DNA from: Ceratobasidium sp. AG-K
Taxonomy: Eukaryota > Basidiomycota > Agaricomycetes > Cantharellales > Ceratobasidiaceae
Reading direction: 5' to 3'
NCBI GenBank assembly: GCA_037039685.1
Contig: JAWNGF010000003.1
Span: 2,232,001 to 2,296,000, forward strand
Length of the DNA: 64,000 nucleotides
Shown: one piece after another, positions 23,501 to 35,848 of the stretch
Layout: the number at the start of each line of letters is the position of its first letter
How positions within the stretch are numbered: position 1 is the first letter of the stretch
Notes under the pieces: model-generated
What the model saw: the letters and a program-made list of their open reading frames with translations, nothing else
Told to the model about the DNA's origin: nothing
Databases searched by the model: none
Translations under genes and position numbers: made by a program

Positions 23501-25115
23501 TCGGAAATGTCATGCGAGCCGAGATCCGTAAACAACGTTCGAATCGACTGGCTCGAGTAGAACCCAAGGGGCTCGGAGAAATTGCGGTCGAGTTGGGTGA
23601 GAGGGGTGAAAGAGACAGCGCGAGTGTTGATCCGTTCAAGCCACCCAGGCTTAGTTCGGATGCGTTTCCTCGTGCGGTGGGCGAGGTCGATTGTTCCTCG
23701 GCAGTTTTCCCGTTGCCCACTCGAACGCCATTCCGGTTGAGGACGACACAAAAATCCTCGGTGACAAACGACGCTCCGGCCTTTGAGTAGAGCGAAAAGA
23801 AGAGTTCGGTGAATTCGCCTGGGGCGCACGGTGCGGCGACGAACGCGCGTAGATCGAATAGGATGTGGTAGAACTTGGGACGTGGGCGAGAGGCGGTTTG
23901 TATCCTCAACCGTTGGCTGGATCTTGGAGTGGGGGCGGGCGGGGGTGGGGGAGGTGCCGTTGGTGGGAAGAATAGATCTTGGACAGGACCCAACGCGCTT
24001 GGCTTGTACCCCGCACTAGCCCCAGACTGTGCATCGATGTACGCCAAGGCCGATTGCATTGCGTACATCCTAATGGTGGATACCCAGTTGGACGTGTCTG
24101 GTTTCCTGGCTAGCGCCGCGTTCACTGGGAGTGGACTAAAGTCGGCCTCGACCCCAACGAGACCTCCTCCAGCCGGGTGGCGTACGAGGACGTCCAGACC
24201 TTGGGCGACGTTCCCCCTAACGAGGCGCATCACGCATTCCCTCCGTAGCGCCGCGGCTTCGTCCGCGCTCATCCCCATTCCTCCACCGACCAAAAGCTGT
24301 CTTCGTCCCAAATGAAGCGCGTCGATATGTTCGCGCACGGCGGTAAACGTGCGGTAGTCTCGTTTGGAAAGGTAGGTGAACAGTCGAGTATGCCATTCGC
24401 GCAGTGCCGAAGCAATTTCGTCGACTAGCGGCTCAGCCAATCCAGAAGCAGTTTCGTCTCCGGATTTGAGAGTTGGGCGGGGAGCCTCGGGTTTGTCACT
24501 TCGCGCGGTGGGAGTGTTGTGTGGGTGAAGTGATGAGAGTGATGTTTCGTCTTCTTCCTGGAGAGTTGCCATGTGGAATCCACCTACCCCAGGTGATTTA
24601 GGATGGGCGGGTTGGAGGGTTTGGACTTGGCCTGAGCGATAATATGGGCAAGACGGCCTTCAGCATCGGGCAGTTCGTCGCGTATGTGAACATGCGAAGC
24701 GGGAAAGATCCCGATCGTGACCTGTGGGTCTTCGATCGCTGTTGAGGTGTCTTGAACAGGTGGTATACCCAAGAGTGTTGATTGGGGAGACGGGTCGGGT
24801 GGAAGAGGGGCAGACGGAGTGTTGGACGTGCAAACAATGTACCTACAAACCATTCATCCAACCGCAATGAAAAGCCGAAACTCGCACTTACCCTCGATAC
24901 CACGTCTGCCCACCATCCTCCCGCCACACCTCAAAGGCATATATCTCATCGCCGACGTCTAGACGCGCAAGATGGGGATTGCGAGTCGCGTGTTCGGGAA
25001 TAGCATCAAGTTCGAGCCGTGGAGGGCCAACAGTGGATACGCGTTCGTTGGCAGGCAGACTCAGCGGATGGATAGCAAAACCGTATAGCAGTAGTGGTAA
25101 GGCATCCCACCCCAT
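17573..25115 (-). CDS. DOCK-family guanine nucleotide exchange factor (SH3, DHR-1, DHR-2)
   Basis: DOCK180-type proteins activate Rac/Cdc42-like GTPases to steer actin and polarity. The gene spans 7.5 kb. From the ATG at 25115 (MGWDALPLLLYGFAIHPL) comes an SH3-like domain (LDVGDEIYAFEV, WYRGYIV, VTIGIFPASHVHIRDEL). Next is a helical region with a Pro-rich stretch (FFPPTAPPPPPPAPTPR), then DHR-1/C2-DOCK (FRSMVFYKNTCPSFGELVKV, HLFFTFRNRRG, FAFAYLPLFPDGRAFVPDG). A long armadillo-like part follows, then DHR-2 from about 19.9 kb (LNSENYVEAALTLKLHADLHEW) to NALSMALNAVVDAGAGGS near 18.5 kb. The last exon is a Ser/Pro-rich tail to the stop at 17573. It converges with LSM2. I did not fix every intron, so small frame errors are possible. 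Confidence 0.92.
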
Positions 25116-26467
25116 TTTTCCCTACTTTTTTGGCGATTTTAGTCGCTGAAGGGGTCGCCAGTGTTGTGGTCGCCGACCACGGTAATCTAACACGCTATTT
25201 GATCTGGGGTTTCCTTATGTGTTGATTTACGGAACCGAGCTTCTTTCTTCGCATTTGATTCACACGCGCAGCATAAGCACATTGTAATTGGTTCAGCAAA
25301 CGAACACAAGGTTTGACCATCTCTGAATATGGTCGAGAGCGCAGACGCTGATGTAAACCCGCAACTTATTTTACCCCCGGAACAATTGAAGCCATAATTT
25401 CTTCCAAGGACAGGTACACCGTTCGATATTTGGCTTCTCGAGATATTAGCTCGCTCTTCCGCGCTCACTTGTTTGATACACCGTAGGACAACAACAGAAA
25501 TTCACAATCAGAACGCAAGCAAAGTTAACCAAGTATTCATATAGCGAAGCTCTGCCAGACCTGGATTCTTGATCATTTAGGGAGGCGTAAAGGCCATACC
25601 CCTCGGTGCTGTGGACTCAGAACGTTCGTTTCGGCATTAGGTTTTGTTGATGGCCCTTGAGTGCAGTTTGCTAATATATATTCCTGGAATAATGACTCGG
25701 GTGAAGTTGATCCGTAAACGTACTCAGCCAGGGCAGTCGTTACCTTTGCCACTGTGTTGGGCGCGGATCCAGACAGGGCTTAAGCACCCGGACATGGCCA
25801 GCCCTAGTCAAAGCGAATGCATTGGACAAGAAGCGTTTCAGAGTCCATAAAAGCCGGTGGATCCTACAGTAAAGGACTTCCTTAATAAATCTAAAACAAA
25901 AGTTCGAGGCAATGACTAAAACAATCCAACGCTTTTCAGCACTCAAGAGCCTATGTCAAGTCCTTGAAACCTACGTGCCCTCGTGAAGACTGATTTTGAT
26001 TTATCTTTCCGGCTCTGCGTTACGACACCCCCTAAGTCCGTTTTAATCGACTATGGACTCTTGTATACAGCCCAAGCGAAGACTATGGGCCATCGCGGTG
26101 CTTGGTCATCTTATTATCAATTATCAGCCACTGATATCGATGGCGCGATTACAGATACGGAACAACTATATATAAAAACCTGCCAGTGAGGAATCGTGTT
26201 TGAACCTTCCGTTTAATTTAGTCGGTTGGGTCATTGGAGGGACGCATCACGTGCAGCATAGCGCATTCGTATTGGGTGGTCTTATTTATCATTGCAAAGC
26301 AAACCGCAAGTTACATTAGAGAAATGTACTTCTCATGTAAGTTACACTCAGCAATTAATGCCCGTGCTGCCAACCAGCTCCTGCTTCGATACATTGTAGC
26401 TGTAGTACCCGGAGGTTGACGGCTCGGATGCAAGCATCCTTCATCTGACCACTGTCTGTCTGGCCAG
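25116..26467. other. gene-poor region upstream of the DOCK gene
   Basis: It holds the DOCK gene promoter at its left end. The short frames on both strands have no recognisable domain. AT-rich, with no clear repeat before the TIR element. Confidence 0.45.
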
Positions 26468-26815
26468 CTCTCAGCAACAATGTAAAATGCTGTGGAGCGC
26501 TCCGTAGGCTCCTTGAGCTCTCCGGAGCACGTGATCGCATTTTTTTGTATACATCTTTAACGAGCTACACGAACACAGGGTCAAACCGCTCGGTGCCACC
26601 GACACGAACCCGAGAACAGAAAGATTGAAAGTCACATGTCCACTCAGAGGTAAGGCAGGCACGGTCAAATAAAAAGGAGCCCGAAGGGAGGCGAGAAGAT
26701 GAAGAGAAAGAGAAAATGAGACAAACAATGCACGTGATCGCATCGCTCCGAAGCGCTCGAGGAGCCGTCCTCGGCTCCGGAGCTCCCCATAGCAATTTCG
26801 ATTTTTGCTGAGAGA
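26468..26815. mobile_element. MITE-like non-coding element with long imperfect terminal inverted repeats
   Basis: Both ends start CTCTCAGCAA when read inward. The left end continues to about 26540 and the right end (reverse complement) to about 26730. They align over some 70-80 bases with shared blocks TGCTGTGG/TGCTATGG, GGCTCCTTGAGCTCTCCGGAGC/GGCTCCTCGAGCGCTTCGGAGC and an inner GCACGTGATCGCAT palindrome-like block. The 190 bp core has no protein-like frame. The outer flanks TGGCCA and TGACCA might be a decayed target duplication, but this is weak. The structure fits a non-autonomous DNA transposon (MITE); the family is unknown. Confidence 0.6.
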
Positions 26816-27650
26816 TGACCATTTGACGGTTGCGAGGTCCCATTCAACGTGTCTTTGTTTGCTGGAAGCCTTACCCTTGTAATAAATAGCTGTGCTATCA
26901 ACTACAACTAGGACAAATGCGTATTATTGAACAACCTTCCCCGGCGAAGTAGTTTGGGTTACATCCAAAAAGTCCACAAGGATGAGTGGAACCGCCACAG
27001 AGACAAAAAAGGTAAGATGGATGGCCGAGGCGATGCAAGAGGCGTGCATCTCGCCAGCTGTCCGATAGCATATAAGATTGGAGTCCATTTGAAGACCAGC
27101 CGAGCTCCACAATCACCCGCCGCGCCTGCACCAGCAACTCATAGTTCGGGTAACACTAGCAGTAAAGGTGGGCTTGTCACAAGCTAAGCGACAAAACGGA
27201 TCTATACTACTTCAGTCGATTTTGCCATAATATTGCCTACCGTTAATTCCTCACTCGATATGAAAGGAGCTGACGCCAACCGTTCCCTTCTGTTTAGATG
27301 GCCCACTTCTATATGATACTGCTAGCGTGGAGCGTGTCAGTTACTGCAGTAGAAAGTGATATCTCCGCCTACGCAAGGGTTCGTTCTTATATGGTGTACA
27401 GTTCGGAGCGTTGATCGCCAAGGTCATGACGTTTTCGGTACAACAAATTATTTAGGCACTAGCATACGAGCATTGTAGTATTCACCCTCAGGACCATAAT
27501 TTCCATTCGACATCCGCGCAAGATCTCTACACTGCTGGAGCAACAAACTATCTAGGTATGATTCCTTTCCATCTAGCCGTGCAGAAATCTACCAAATTTC
27601 TTAATCCCGCTAATGCTAGGTAACTTCCTGCATGGTTTCCCAACTTATAA
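26816..27650. other. no supported gene; upstream of the finger-protein gene
   Basis: Two short related phrases occur here, reading FGTTNYLG near 27430 and AGATNYLG near 27530 (NNN-ACAACAAA-type DNA), which may be remnants or missed exons of the downstream gene. Frames are otherwise broken. An ATG with a good donor at 26983-27011 could also be a leader exon. Confidence 0.35.
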
Positions 27651-29130
27651 ATGATATCGTCTAACAATGGCATCGTACAAGCGTCAACCAGCGCCAGTAC
27701 TGGTAGGTTGTAATTACAAGGTTTAGCACATTTAATAATACACAAAATTAATTAGTATTATTGGATGAAACGTCGGCCCGTTCGGGCCAGCTCGAGATCA
27801 CAAGTGACATTGACCAACAAGTGGCTGAAGATGTACACTTGTACATAGCCTTCTGGGGGCACGGTAAGATCTTGCTGGTCGGAGGCTGACATGCTCACTG
27901 GAATGGTTGGACAGTTCACAGTTGCCCAGTCGACCAGTACCGAAAGGACTTGTTAGCAGGCCTTGATCAGGTAAGCCCCATTCCAGATTTACAGTGGCAT
28001 TTATCGAAGTTGATGTGCACTCCGTCCTAGCAATTCCTCATAGACCCCTCGGCTGGGGTATCCTATAGTACATTATCATCGGAAACAGGTATCAGAAGTA
28101 TTAACATTTCGTTGCTTTCCCTGACAATTATACTGTTGTTCCACAGGGTACGCATATATTCCCGAAGAATATTCCGCTGGGTGTTTCGAATGGTGCCCGC
28201 AAAATCACATTCCACCCGAACTCGATATGCAAGATAGTTGGTATGGAAATCCAACATGTGGAAGGAGCTTTGAGCTAGAGACATACACCGAACATTTGGA
28301 TTTTGAATCGCTCCTGACTCTGTCCGGGAACCTCGAAGAAGCTGGAAAGCTACAAAGTTGCCAAGGCACTGCCACTTTGGATAAACCATGTAGCTTTCCA
28401 GCTCTTCAAGACATTAATGTGGATGCTTCGCCCTACGGTATGCATAGGTACCTTCACTTTGCGTCGCCTCACATCTGAAACACGTACACCAATACTAGCA
28501 GACATCGTGATGACGCCGTTTCCATCAGCCGAGACTCTACCACCTGACTTTCTTTGTGTTGTCGCGACAAATTCAACCGATAGTCAAAACGACTTGAAGG
28601 CATTTGGTTTTCAGAGTCTGGCTCCGCCGCCCCCTGCTACTGGCAAGGCTCCCCTTGTATGGGACCACCGAACTCAACCCCCATTCTACTTGAATTCGAA
28701 CGCAAACGAAGAAGAAATTGACGAGTACTGCACAAGATTAAAGCGCGAGGGTTATCGGGCCGTTTCGTGCCAATTTTGCTCTGGAGAACAAAGCCGTATC
28801 TCAAATCTCAAGGTAAGGATTCGTTTCGGTAGACTAACACATGCCTAATTCTGTCATTGATCTAGCGGCACCTGTACTTCCGCTTTGGAATAAAGCGTAA
28901 GTTCCCGATATTGGCCTTTAAAAATGTGGCGTAGAATTAAACCCCATTCGCTAGCCTATGGTTGTAAGAAAGGCTGTGGCCAGAAGTTCTCTACGGAAGC
29001 CAATGCCAAGAGGCATGCGGAGATAACAAAATGCAACGGAATGCCTCAGCAGCGCCCATCCGTGTTCAAGTTGGGGCATGTTCCGCGCTGCAAGGTCCCG
29101 ACGAGGACCAAGAACGCGCGAAGGATGTAA
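27651..29130 (+). CDS. unknown protein with C-terminal Cys/His finger-like motif
   Basis: I do not recognise the family. Eight exons keep one frame with correct GT-AG phases: 27651-27702, 27756-27863, 27915-27970, 28031-28088, 28147-28437, 28499-28812, 28866-28896 and 28955-29130, 361 residues in total. The N-terminus (VLLDETSARSGQLEI ... EDVHLYIAFWGH) resembles the stretch before the catalytic His of caspase-like folds (LxDE...YFSGHG). However, splicing changes the residue after His to Val, and no Cys block follows clearly. The middle is acidic and Cys-rich. The C-terminus has C-x3-C-x12-H-x5-C (GCKKGCGQKFSTEANAKRHA) and a basic tail. The 5' end is the weakest part; an upstream exon may be missing or deleted. 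Could be a C2HC zinc-finger protein or a decayed caspase-like gene. Confidence 0.55.
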
Positions 29131-29902
29131 CACCACTCCCGCATAAGCCACATACTAACGTGTCAAGTACTTGAATGACTTCTTGAGGCTAATGTAACAA
29201 TATCTCCTGTTCTGTTCTGTTCTGATCCTGTGGCCTCTCTAAATTGTTTGTGATTCGATTCTGAGACTGAGTAAAGTGTGGTTATTGCGTGTTGCCCACT
29301 AGGGCCGAATTATATGCGCGTATTGGTTTAAAGCACACTGATAAGGGGCACGGGGGGGGGGACAGAGTCAGAAAATAATTTCAAGCCCCATTATTATCTC
29401 CCTGGTTTGAGGATTTGGGGGGCGACGGAGAAGTGATTCGAACCCTCAGAGTAAGGTAATGAGCTGGAAGCTTGCTCAGATTGACGAGCATGCCCCACAA
29501 GCGCTTATATATACATGTAGTTCTGGACCTTGGAAGTAAATCAAAAGACCTTCAAGATAATTATAAAGAGCGACTATTGAGCAGGCCGGTGGATCTGGTT
29601 GCTTTTGCAGGCTAGCGGCAGTCATACATGAGCAAACGAATGACTCATCGCACGCACCGCACTATTCAAAAGTTTAAATTTCCGGGGTGAGAGCGATAAC
29701 CCTGAGATAGTAGGCAAGAAGTACCATTTTAGTATATTATACACAATCTATGCTTTTTTTTGAACATACAGAATGCTATGGTGTCTTTCGATTAGCAGAG
29801 ACGATCCGGCGCCTTCGATGTTACCTAAGCTGGCCCACTTTGGCGCCAATCATTTCGTCCAGTTATGTGCTAATCAAACTAGACAACTGCGACCACTACC
29901 GG
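29131..29902. other. intergenic, with a tRNA-like sequence
   Basis: Mostly AT-rich and non-coding. It includes a ten-G run near 29351 and, around 29400-29500 on the minus strand, a tRNA-like segment listed separately. The right end must carry the promoter of the P5B ATPase. Confidence 0.5.
29417..29504 (-). repeat. degenerate tRNA-like segment (possible SINE head or tRNA pseudogene)
   Basis: Read on the minus strand it has a good internal promoter B box (GGTTCGAATC), a perfect 4 bp D-stem (GCTC/GAGC), and GTGGGGC opposite GCCCCCC as acceptor arms. The anticodon and T stems do not pair, and the distance from B box to the acceptor end is about five bases too long. A working tRNA is therefore unlikely. 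Confidence 0.25.
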
Positions 29903-32900
29903 ATGCACGATTATACTGAAGGGGCATCTCCCCAGGATATTCGTGCAGCAGCCCAGACCTCGTCACGTCGCCGCAGAGACTCCCAAGTTGGTTCAGCGTA
30001 TGGTGACGACGAAAATGATGGTGCCGTATTTGGTGGACCACAAGCAGCTCTTGTGCCGAGCAGTATATCAAGCTTCCACCGCGAGCGGCCGCTGTGGCGA
30101 CGGTGCAGTAGGCGTCAAAGCACAGAAAGTAGACGGCGTAGTATATCTAGTCGACGTAGCATAGGCAGCCGCAGAGAGAGCATCGATAGTCATGCAGTCA
30201 GCGACGGCGAGGCGCTATCCGGCGACGAACTCGAAAGCCCTTCGCCTGTCGAGAGCCCGACTGCAGAGGATGGAGAACGCCGGGGGATGTTTGCGAGCTT
30301 TACGGGATTGTTTCGTGCCGAGACGCAAGATACACGCCCTGCGCTCTCTCGTCGCACGTCCGCTGCCTCTTCCGCTGGCAACTGGGATATTCCGTACGGC
30401 TCTGAAGGCTCTGTTTCACCACCTCCATCTCCGACCGCCTCTCTCCCCATCCTTACTGGCCAAGACCCGTTCTTTGGAGACACTCGTATCGACATATCTC
30501 CGCCTCCCTCGCTCTATGACGTCGATGCCCAGCTTCCAGAATCTAGGCAAAATGTTTATGTCGCAGATGAGGACGCGCACCTTAGGTTGACTGCTTACGC
30601 GCAAATAGCATGGCGGAATATTGCTTGGTATACCTTGTCTGTGCTCTCACTCGGTATTCTTGCGCTCGTGGGACGTTGGATCCCGCGTTTGTGGCTCCGT
30701 TTTGTTGCGCACGAGGTTCCTTTCCCAGACGCGGACTTTGTTATTGTCGAGGTACGCCTGGCTCTCGTTGTGTTGCCAAAGTTAACAAAAACTTTATTCC
30801 ATAAGACAGAACACTCGGATTTCATGTTTGTCCAAATCAACACGATCGACTACCCCTACCCACTCGACACAATATTCAATACCCACTCGAGCCATACCAC
30901 CCCGGGCACGGTTACACCTCTTCCTACCGCCGAATCAACACTCGCGAATATTGCATCGCGTGACCCGTCTGTTCGCTCCGTTGCCAACGGAAATGGGCAA
31001 ACCAAGTCGAGCGCTCCTTCAATCAATGGTCTCGCGCCGGTATCAGGTACCAACGGAACTGCCTCGTCCACAGCCGCACCATCCATCAATGGAGTCGCAA
31101 CCTCCGCCAATGGTACTCTCAAAACTTCTGATTTGGCGGCACCGATGGGAACGCTCTCGTACGTCGATTACAGGTATAACCGGTTCGTGTTGGATCCTAG
31201 GACGAGAAAGTTTGCCATGTTGAGGTACGTTTCGCAATTTTTTACCAATGAAATATACTCATGCGGTGGATTGGTATAGAAACTGGAGGGACCGAACATG
31301 GCCAAATCTCCCTGCACTCGCAAGTGGTATCATTCCAAGCACCCGTGAGCAGCGCATCACGGCGTTTGGGCCAAACGAGGTCGATATTGCGGCCAAGAGT
31401 ACGGGCGCACTCCTAATCGACGAGGTATCTATCTTGCTCTCTCTTCACTCTCATACGCTAACATCCCGAGTACTAGGTACTGCACCCATTCTACGTTTTC
31501 CAAGTAGCCTCGATTGCTCTCTGGTCTCTGGACAACTACTATTACTATGCATTCTGTATCGCCCTCATTTCTTGTCTGAGCGTAGGCACGACGTTGATCG
31601 AGACCAAAAAGACGATTGCCAAAATGAGGGAGATGAGTCGGTTCAGGTGCGATGTGGGTGTAAAGGTTGGGGGTGAATGTACGTCATGCTCTTATTCTGC
31701 TGGTCCCCCCAACTAACATGTCGTATAGGGCAAGTCAAATCATCCTCAGATCTCGTCCCAGGAGACACCATCTCCCTTCTCTCGCCAAACCTCCATACCG
31801 TCCCGGCCGATATCCTCCTCCTCGCCGGAGACGCAATCGTCAACGAGAGTATGCTGACGGGTGAAAGTGTGCCTGTGAGCAAGATTCCCGTAACAGAAGC
31901 TGGTGTCAAGGGCTATGTTCTCGTAAGTGACTACAATGTTATCCTATGAAGTCGTTTTTGAAGCCTAAATCGGTGGTTCTGGCTTGGTAGGGAGCAGGCA
32001 AGAACGATGTTGATGTCGGGCCGGAACTCGCCAAGTCGTTTTTGTATGCTGGCACGAGAATCGTACGGGTCAGGGGTGCTGGGGAGGGAGATGCTCTTGG
32101 CGTTGTTGTGCGAACTGGTAAGTTTCTATGCCACTTGTTTGCATACTCTCCTGGGATATGGGATACCTTGAATCATTTCTATTGAATTATCCACTCAACC
32201 TCCACGCGAATAGGCTTCAACACAACCAAAGGTGCCCTCGTACGGTCCATGCTCTTTCCCTAAACCAATGGGTTTCAAATTCTATCGCGACTCGATGCGG
32301 TTTATTGGTGTTCTGGCTATTATTGCGGTGCTCGGATTCATGGCAAGCGCTGTGCAATTTGTTAAACTCCACGTAAGTGACTTACTGTTTCCCTTTGTGT
32401 GCGACTGTGTTGGGAATAGTGCGCGCGCGTCGCGCGTTTCGATCGAGTTTGGGCTTGGCTGCCCGTTATCTTCTCGACGTGGACGGTATCTCCAGCTCTG
32501 AAACTAACTCCCCGCCTACCATAGATTGGCTGGTCAACCATCCTTGTCCGGGCGCTCGACCTTATCACGATCGTTGTCCCTCCAGCACTTCCCGCTACAC
32601 TCTCCATTGGTACGGCATTTGCCATTTCACGTCTGCGCCAGGCTGGAGTATTCTGTATTGCTCCTACGAGGGTCAATGTTGGTGGAAAGGTCGACGTAGT
32701 ATGCTTTGACAAGACCGGGACACTCACCGAGGATGGGTTAGATGTGCTTGGCGTGCGTGGGGTCGAAGGTGCGTCTTGGCTAGCGATTTATCCCTACTGA
32801 TCGACACGCTAATAATTATCTCGATCAATCAAATGGAATCTTAGGTGCCGACCAGCGGATGTTTGGCGAACTCGTTCAATCCGTTCACGAACTTCCGCTC

Positions 32901-35593
32901 CCCCGCGGCCGTGAAAAAATCAATATTGTACATGCGCTTGCAACTTGCCATCAGCTCAAGGTTGTCGATAATGAAGTAATTGGCGACCCGTTGGATGTCA
33001 AGATGTTTGATTTTACTGGCTGGGAGGTCGAGGAAGGTCGTGTGGGTGGCGGAAAAGACGCTGGTGGGTCGGGTGAGCGCCCGGCGACGCTTGTGCAGAC
33101 TATTGTGCGCCCACGGGGTGGGGTCGGTTTAGGATGGAGGATGCGATGAAAGCTGGGACTCGGGTATGTTAATCGTTCTTGCTAACTATTGATTTACTCA
33201 CAATCCTTTTAGCACGCTCATTTCCTGGAACTTGGTGTGATTCGTACATTCGAGTTTGTTTCTTCCCTGCGGCGGATGAGCGTCGTGGTCAAGAAGCTCA
33301 AGAGCAGCAGCATGGAGATTTATGTCAAGGGTGCACCAGAGGTTATGGGTGACATCTGCGACCCCGACTCGTGTGCGTTCGATTCCAGGAGAAATCATTG
33401 TGATGCTAATAATCGTTTAGTCCCAGGAGATTATGAGGACATGCTGACCTACTACACCAAGCACGGATACCGCGTTATTGCACTCGCCGGGAAGAGTATC
33501 GAAGGGTTATCGTGGTTGAAGGCCCAAAAGATGAAGCGGTACGTGAACTACTAGTCCATAACGCCATATATACTGACGTAGGAATGATAGGGAACAAGCG
33601 GAATCGAATCTCAAGTTCCTCGGTCTGATTGTCTTTGAGAACAAGCTCAAGCCTGGAACTGCACCCGCCATTCAAACACTTCGAGACGCACATTTGGTGT
33701 GCCGAATGGTGACTGGTGACAACCCGTGAGTAGCAGAGCAAATATAAAGACGGTACCCTGACGGTCGAGTTAGACAAACAGCCGTGAGCGTCGCTCGAGA
33801 GTGTGGACTGATTAGCCAGAGTGCGCATGTATTTTACGCGATATTTTCCGAAGGTACGCAGAATACTCAACTGGAAACCTCCCGACTGACCCGGCACAGG
33901 AAACGCCCAAACTGCACTTTCAAAGCTACGCTGGGCCTCGGTGGATGATGTCTCGCTTACCCTCGACGAATACAGCCTCAAACCCTTGCTCGCTCGGGCG
34001 CACCATTCGGTCGAAGAAGAGATTGCTTACCAGGACTATACACTCGCTGTATCGGGAGACGTCTTCCGGTGGATGGTGAACCATGCCCCGCTAGAGACAC
34101 TTCAGCGCGTGAGTACATCCCCCTACCCATACAACTCCAACTAACCCCTAGCAGATGCTCGTCAAAGCCCAAATATTTGCTCGCATGTCGCCCGACGAAA
34201 AACACGAACTCGTGTCGCGCCTTCAATCCCTTGGATACACCGTCGCCTTTTGCGGAGACGGAGCCAACGACTGCGGCGCCCTCAAAGCCGCGGACGTAGG
34301 GTTGTCCCTTTCAGAGGCTGAAGCGAGTGTCGCAGCGCCTTTTACCTCACGCACGCCGGACATTGGATGCGTGATCGAAGTCATTCGAGAAGGGCGCGCG
34401 GCACTGGTGACAAGCTTTAGCTGTTTCAAGTACATGTACGTGCGCCCACCCATGGCAGAACAAAAACTAACATTGTCCAAGGGCACTCTATTCACTAATC
34501 CAATTCACAACCATCACCCTACTCTATTCCTTCGCGAGCTCCCTGGGCGACTTTCAGGTTTGTCGTAGCCGATCCCCTTTGTGCCTACTGACGGCGATTT
34601 GCAGTTTTTGTATATCGACTTGTTCATTATTATCCCGATTGCTGTCACGAGTGCGTGTTTCTTTTGTCCCAACGTGCTTGGCTGACGAGTTTGATTGACT
34701 TTATTGTTGCCGCGGCAAATTTCGGCGTAATTGGTCATGTCTTGCTGCGGACGCTTTTGCATTGACAACTCGCATTCACATTGGCAACTTGGCTTCACAC
34801 TTTGACAACCTGTGCTTTGACGACTCGTGGCGTCGCATACAGTGGGCCGAACGCTACCTTATCCACGCATATACCCCAAACGGCCTACTGCATCGCTCGT
34901 TTCGAAAAAGGTCTTGTCGAGTATTATTGGGCAAATTGTGATTACGAGCGCGTTCCAGTTTTGGGCGTTTTGGTGGGTGAGGGGGCAGCCTTGGTGAGTA
35001 AAATATGGGGCTGGCCGTTTGTTGGTGGACTCGGTCGATTCTCAAATACAAATTCTGATATGCGAATTCTCGCCGGTCTTGTTCGCGCAGGTACACTCCG
35101 CCCGTACCCAACTCTAGAAGTGGAGAACTCGAAACATACAACTATGAGAATACGGCACTGTTTTTGATTTCGTCGTACCAATACATCCTTGTCGCGGCAG
35201 TGTTTAGTATCGGGCCGCCATATAGGAAGCCCATGTGGACGAATGGTACGAGCGTCAATCATGACAAGTTTCCGAGCCTGACGTCTACTAGGTCTACTCA
35301 TGGGATCCATTGTGGCCTTGACGGCATTTAGCACGTGGGTCCTACTCGCCCCGCCTCAGTCGCTCCGACTGCTGCTCGACATTATGACGATTCCGGATAG
35401 CGCCAAGTGGACGTTGTTGTTTGCTGCCATCTTGAATGCGCTTGTGTGCTTTGGATTCGAGAGATGGAACCCGGTCGCAGGCGCACTGGAAGCCGTCTCG
35501 CGTGGGCAGCAGAGGCGCGTACGAGGCGGGCTCGAGTACCGCGCGGTCGAGGGCGGAATGGTTGGCCGCGAAGAGGCGGACGAAGATGATTAG
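29903..35593 (+). CDS. P5B-type P-type ATPase (Ypk9/ATP13A2 family)
   Basis: P5B pumps sit in vacuolar or lysosomal membranes; the ATP13A2 group exports polyamines and protects against metals. The long Ser/Arg-rich N-terminus ([23 protein letters not shown]) precedes the first helices. The actuator motif [10 protein letters not shown] is at about 31853-31880. The P5B signature [21 protein letters not shown] is near 32577, the phosphorylation site [11 protein letters not shown] at 32708, KGAPEVM at about 33330, MVTGDN at 33707 and [18 protein letters not shown] at about 34254. PPALP rather than PPELP argues for P5B over P5A. Many short introns. The frame breaks once near 33120 (GGGG run): one extra base restores [21 protein letters not shown]. 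The stop is TAG at 35591-35593. The start ATG at 29903 is a choice; one at 29750 is also open. Confidence 0.9.
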
Positions 35594-35848
35594 TATAGAT
35601 CCAGTAACAGATGTAGTATGTTGCATAGTAACAAACATTCTTCCGACTATCCAACAAAGGCCAAAAGTGGACTTGCCAATCGGGCGACGAGTTGCTATAT
35701 GATGATGAAATAGGGACAAAGCGGGACAAACCTGGCGACCGGGCTTCCGGACTGGCCTGGCCCTTTTCCTTCCGTCCTCGTCCTGGTCGACGCAAGTTTC
35801 CCCCTCTTCGTTTTCTTTTTCTTTTTATTCTAGGAGCAGGCCTCCATT

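Noticed and set aside
24598..24927. Separate small minus-strand gene next to the DOCK gene
   Set aside because: The segment is covered by the SH3-containing N-terminal exons of the DOCK gene in another frame.
27667..27720. ATG-started phrase PAPVLVGCNYK as the first beta strand of a caspase-like domain
   Set aside because: It cannot be spliced in frame to the following exon (only 35 bp between, wrong phase) and overlaps the better-phased exon 27651-27702.
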